Source of the DNA: Hyphomicrobiales bacterium
Lineage (GTDB): Bacteria; Pseudomonadota; Alphaproteobacteria; Rhizobiales; Xanthobacteraceae
Assembly (NCBI GenBank): GCA_026400425.1
Contig: JAPLPC010000436.1
Span: 1 to 16,669, forward strand
Length of the DNA: 16,669 bases
Direction: 5' to 3'
Of the stretch, positions 16,484-16,669 are shown piece by piece. Positions within the stretch are counted from its first letter, which is position 1, and each line of letters opens with the position of its first letter. The notes under the pieces were generated by a model. That model ran no database searches. It was not told where the DNA came from and saw only the letters and a list, made by a program, of their open reading frames with translations. The translations under genes and the position numbers were made by a program.

Positions 16484-16669
16484 CGCAAGCAGCTTGCGGC
16501 GGCGTTTTATTCTTTAGAAGACGCGGCTTTTCGTCGCCTTTGCGCGCAATTGAGCGTCATCGCAGGCAGCTTGGCGCCGAAGGCGACGTCGGCAAGATGT
16601 GACATCGCCGCAATCCGCGCCTAAAGTAGAATCGATTTGACGGGCAAATGGAGCAACACACGAGATGGC
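16484..16669. other. upstream region at the window edge
   Basis: A palindrome CGCAAG-CAG-CTTGCG (16484-16498) lies just upstream of the FAH-gene promoter region and could be a second operator. The remainder carries no supported gene. ATGs at 16648 and 16665 near the edge could begin a + strand gene running out of the window (GGAG at 16650-16653 before the latter), but only a few codons are visible. Confidence 0.35.

Noticed and set aside
1..16669. CRISPR arrays, insertion sequences, tRNA or att sites
   Set aside because: No regularly spaced repeats, transposase motifs, terminal inverted repeats with target duplications or tRNA-like folds were seen.

Overview
The window looks like chromosome from a GC-rich alphaproteobacterium. 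The protein styles (an HAAT-type leucine/branched-chain-like binding protein, a Bug/TctC binding protein, a Cache-HAMP chemoreceptor, a DUF3971/AsmA-like giant next to bcp and an M23 peptidase) suggest the Bradyrhizobium/Rhodopseudomonas/Afipia group. This placement is inferred from protein resemblance; there is no rRNA or other marker in the window. No mobile element, CRISPR array, tRNA or rRNA was seen.

Layout. 43-1213 (+) is an MFS transporter broken by a frameshift. 1330-3024 (+) is an intact methyl-accepting chemotaxis protein, ending at a near-perfect bidirectional terminator (3043-3076). 3099-5157 (-) is a small catabolic unit: a periplasmic binding protein, then its own intrinsic terminator, then a short-chain dehydrogenase that carries an out-of-frame deletion. 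A divergent IclR-type regulator (5370-6113, +) faces it across a promoter/operator region with a 16-bp perfect palindrome over the -10 of a good sigma70-like promoter. 6141-9712 (-) is a long AsmA-like/DUF3971 envelope protein split by a one-base frameshift. 10006-10688 (+) holds a candidate 50-residue ORF and a Bcp-type peroxiredoxin. 10799-12125 (+) is a membrane-anchored M23 (LytM) peptidase whose end has lost about 38 nt, including part of the HxH zinc motif. 12198-14357 (+) is an intact NodU/CmcH-family carbamoyltransferase. 14394-16403 (-) is a second catabolic pair: a fumarylacetoacetate-hydrolase-family enzyme followed by a Tat-exported TctC/Bug binding protein.

Two uptake-plus-enzyme modules (binding protein + dehydrogenase under IclR; FAH-family enzyme + TctC protein) point to scavenging of organic acids or aromatic-derived carboxylates. 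The bcp, M23 and AsmA-like genes are envelope or stress housekeeping genes.

The most striking feature is damage. Four of the eleven recognisable genes are disrupted, two by apparent internal deletions of roughly 35-38 nt and two by 1-2 nt indels, while the flanking genes are fully intact. Either this is a decaying or laboratory-altered genome, or the assembly is error-prone here. I found no convincing new multi-gene system.
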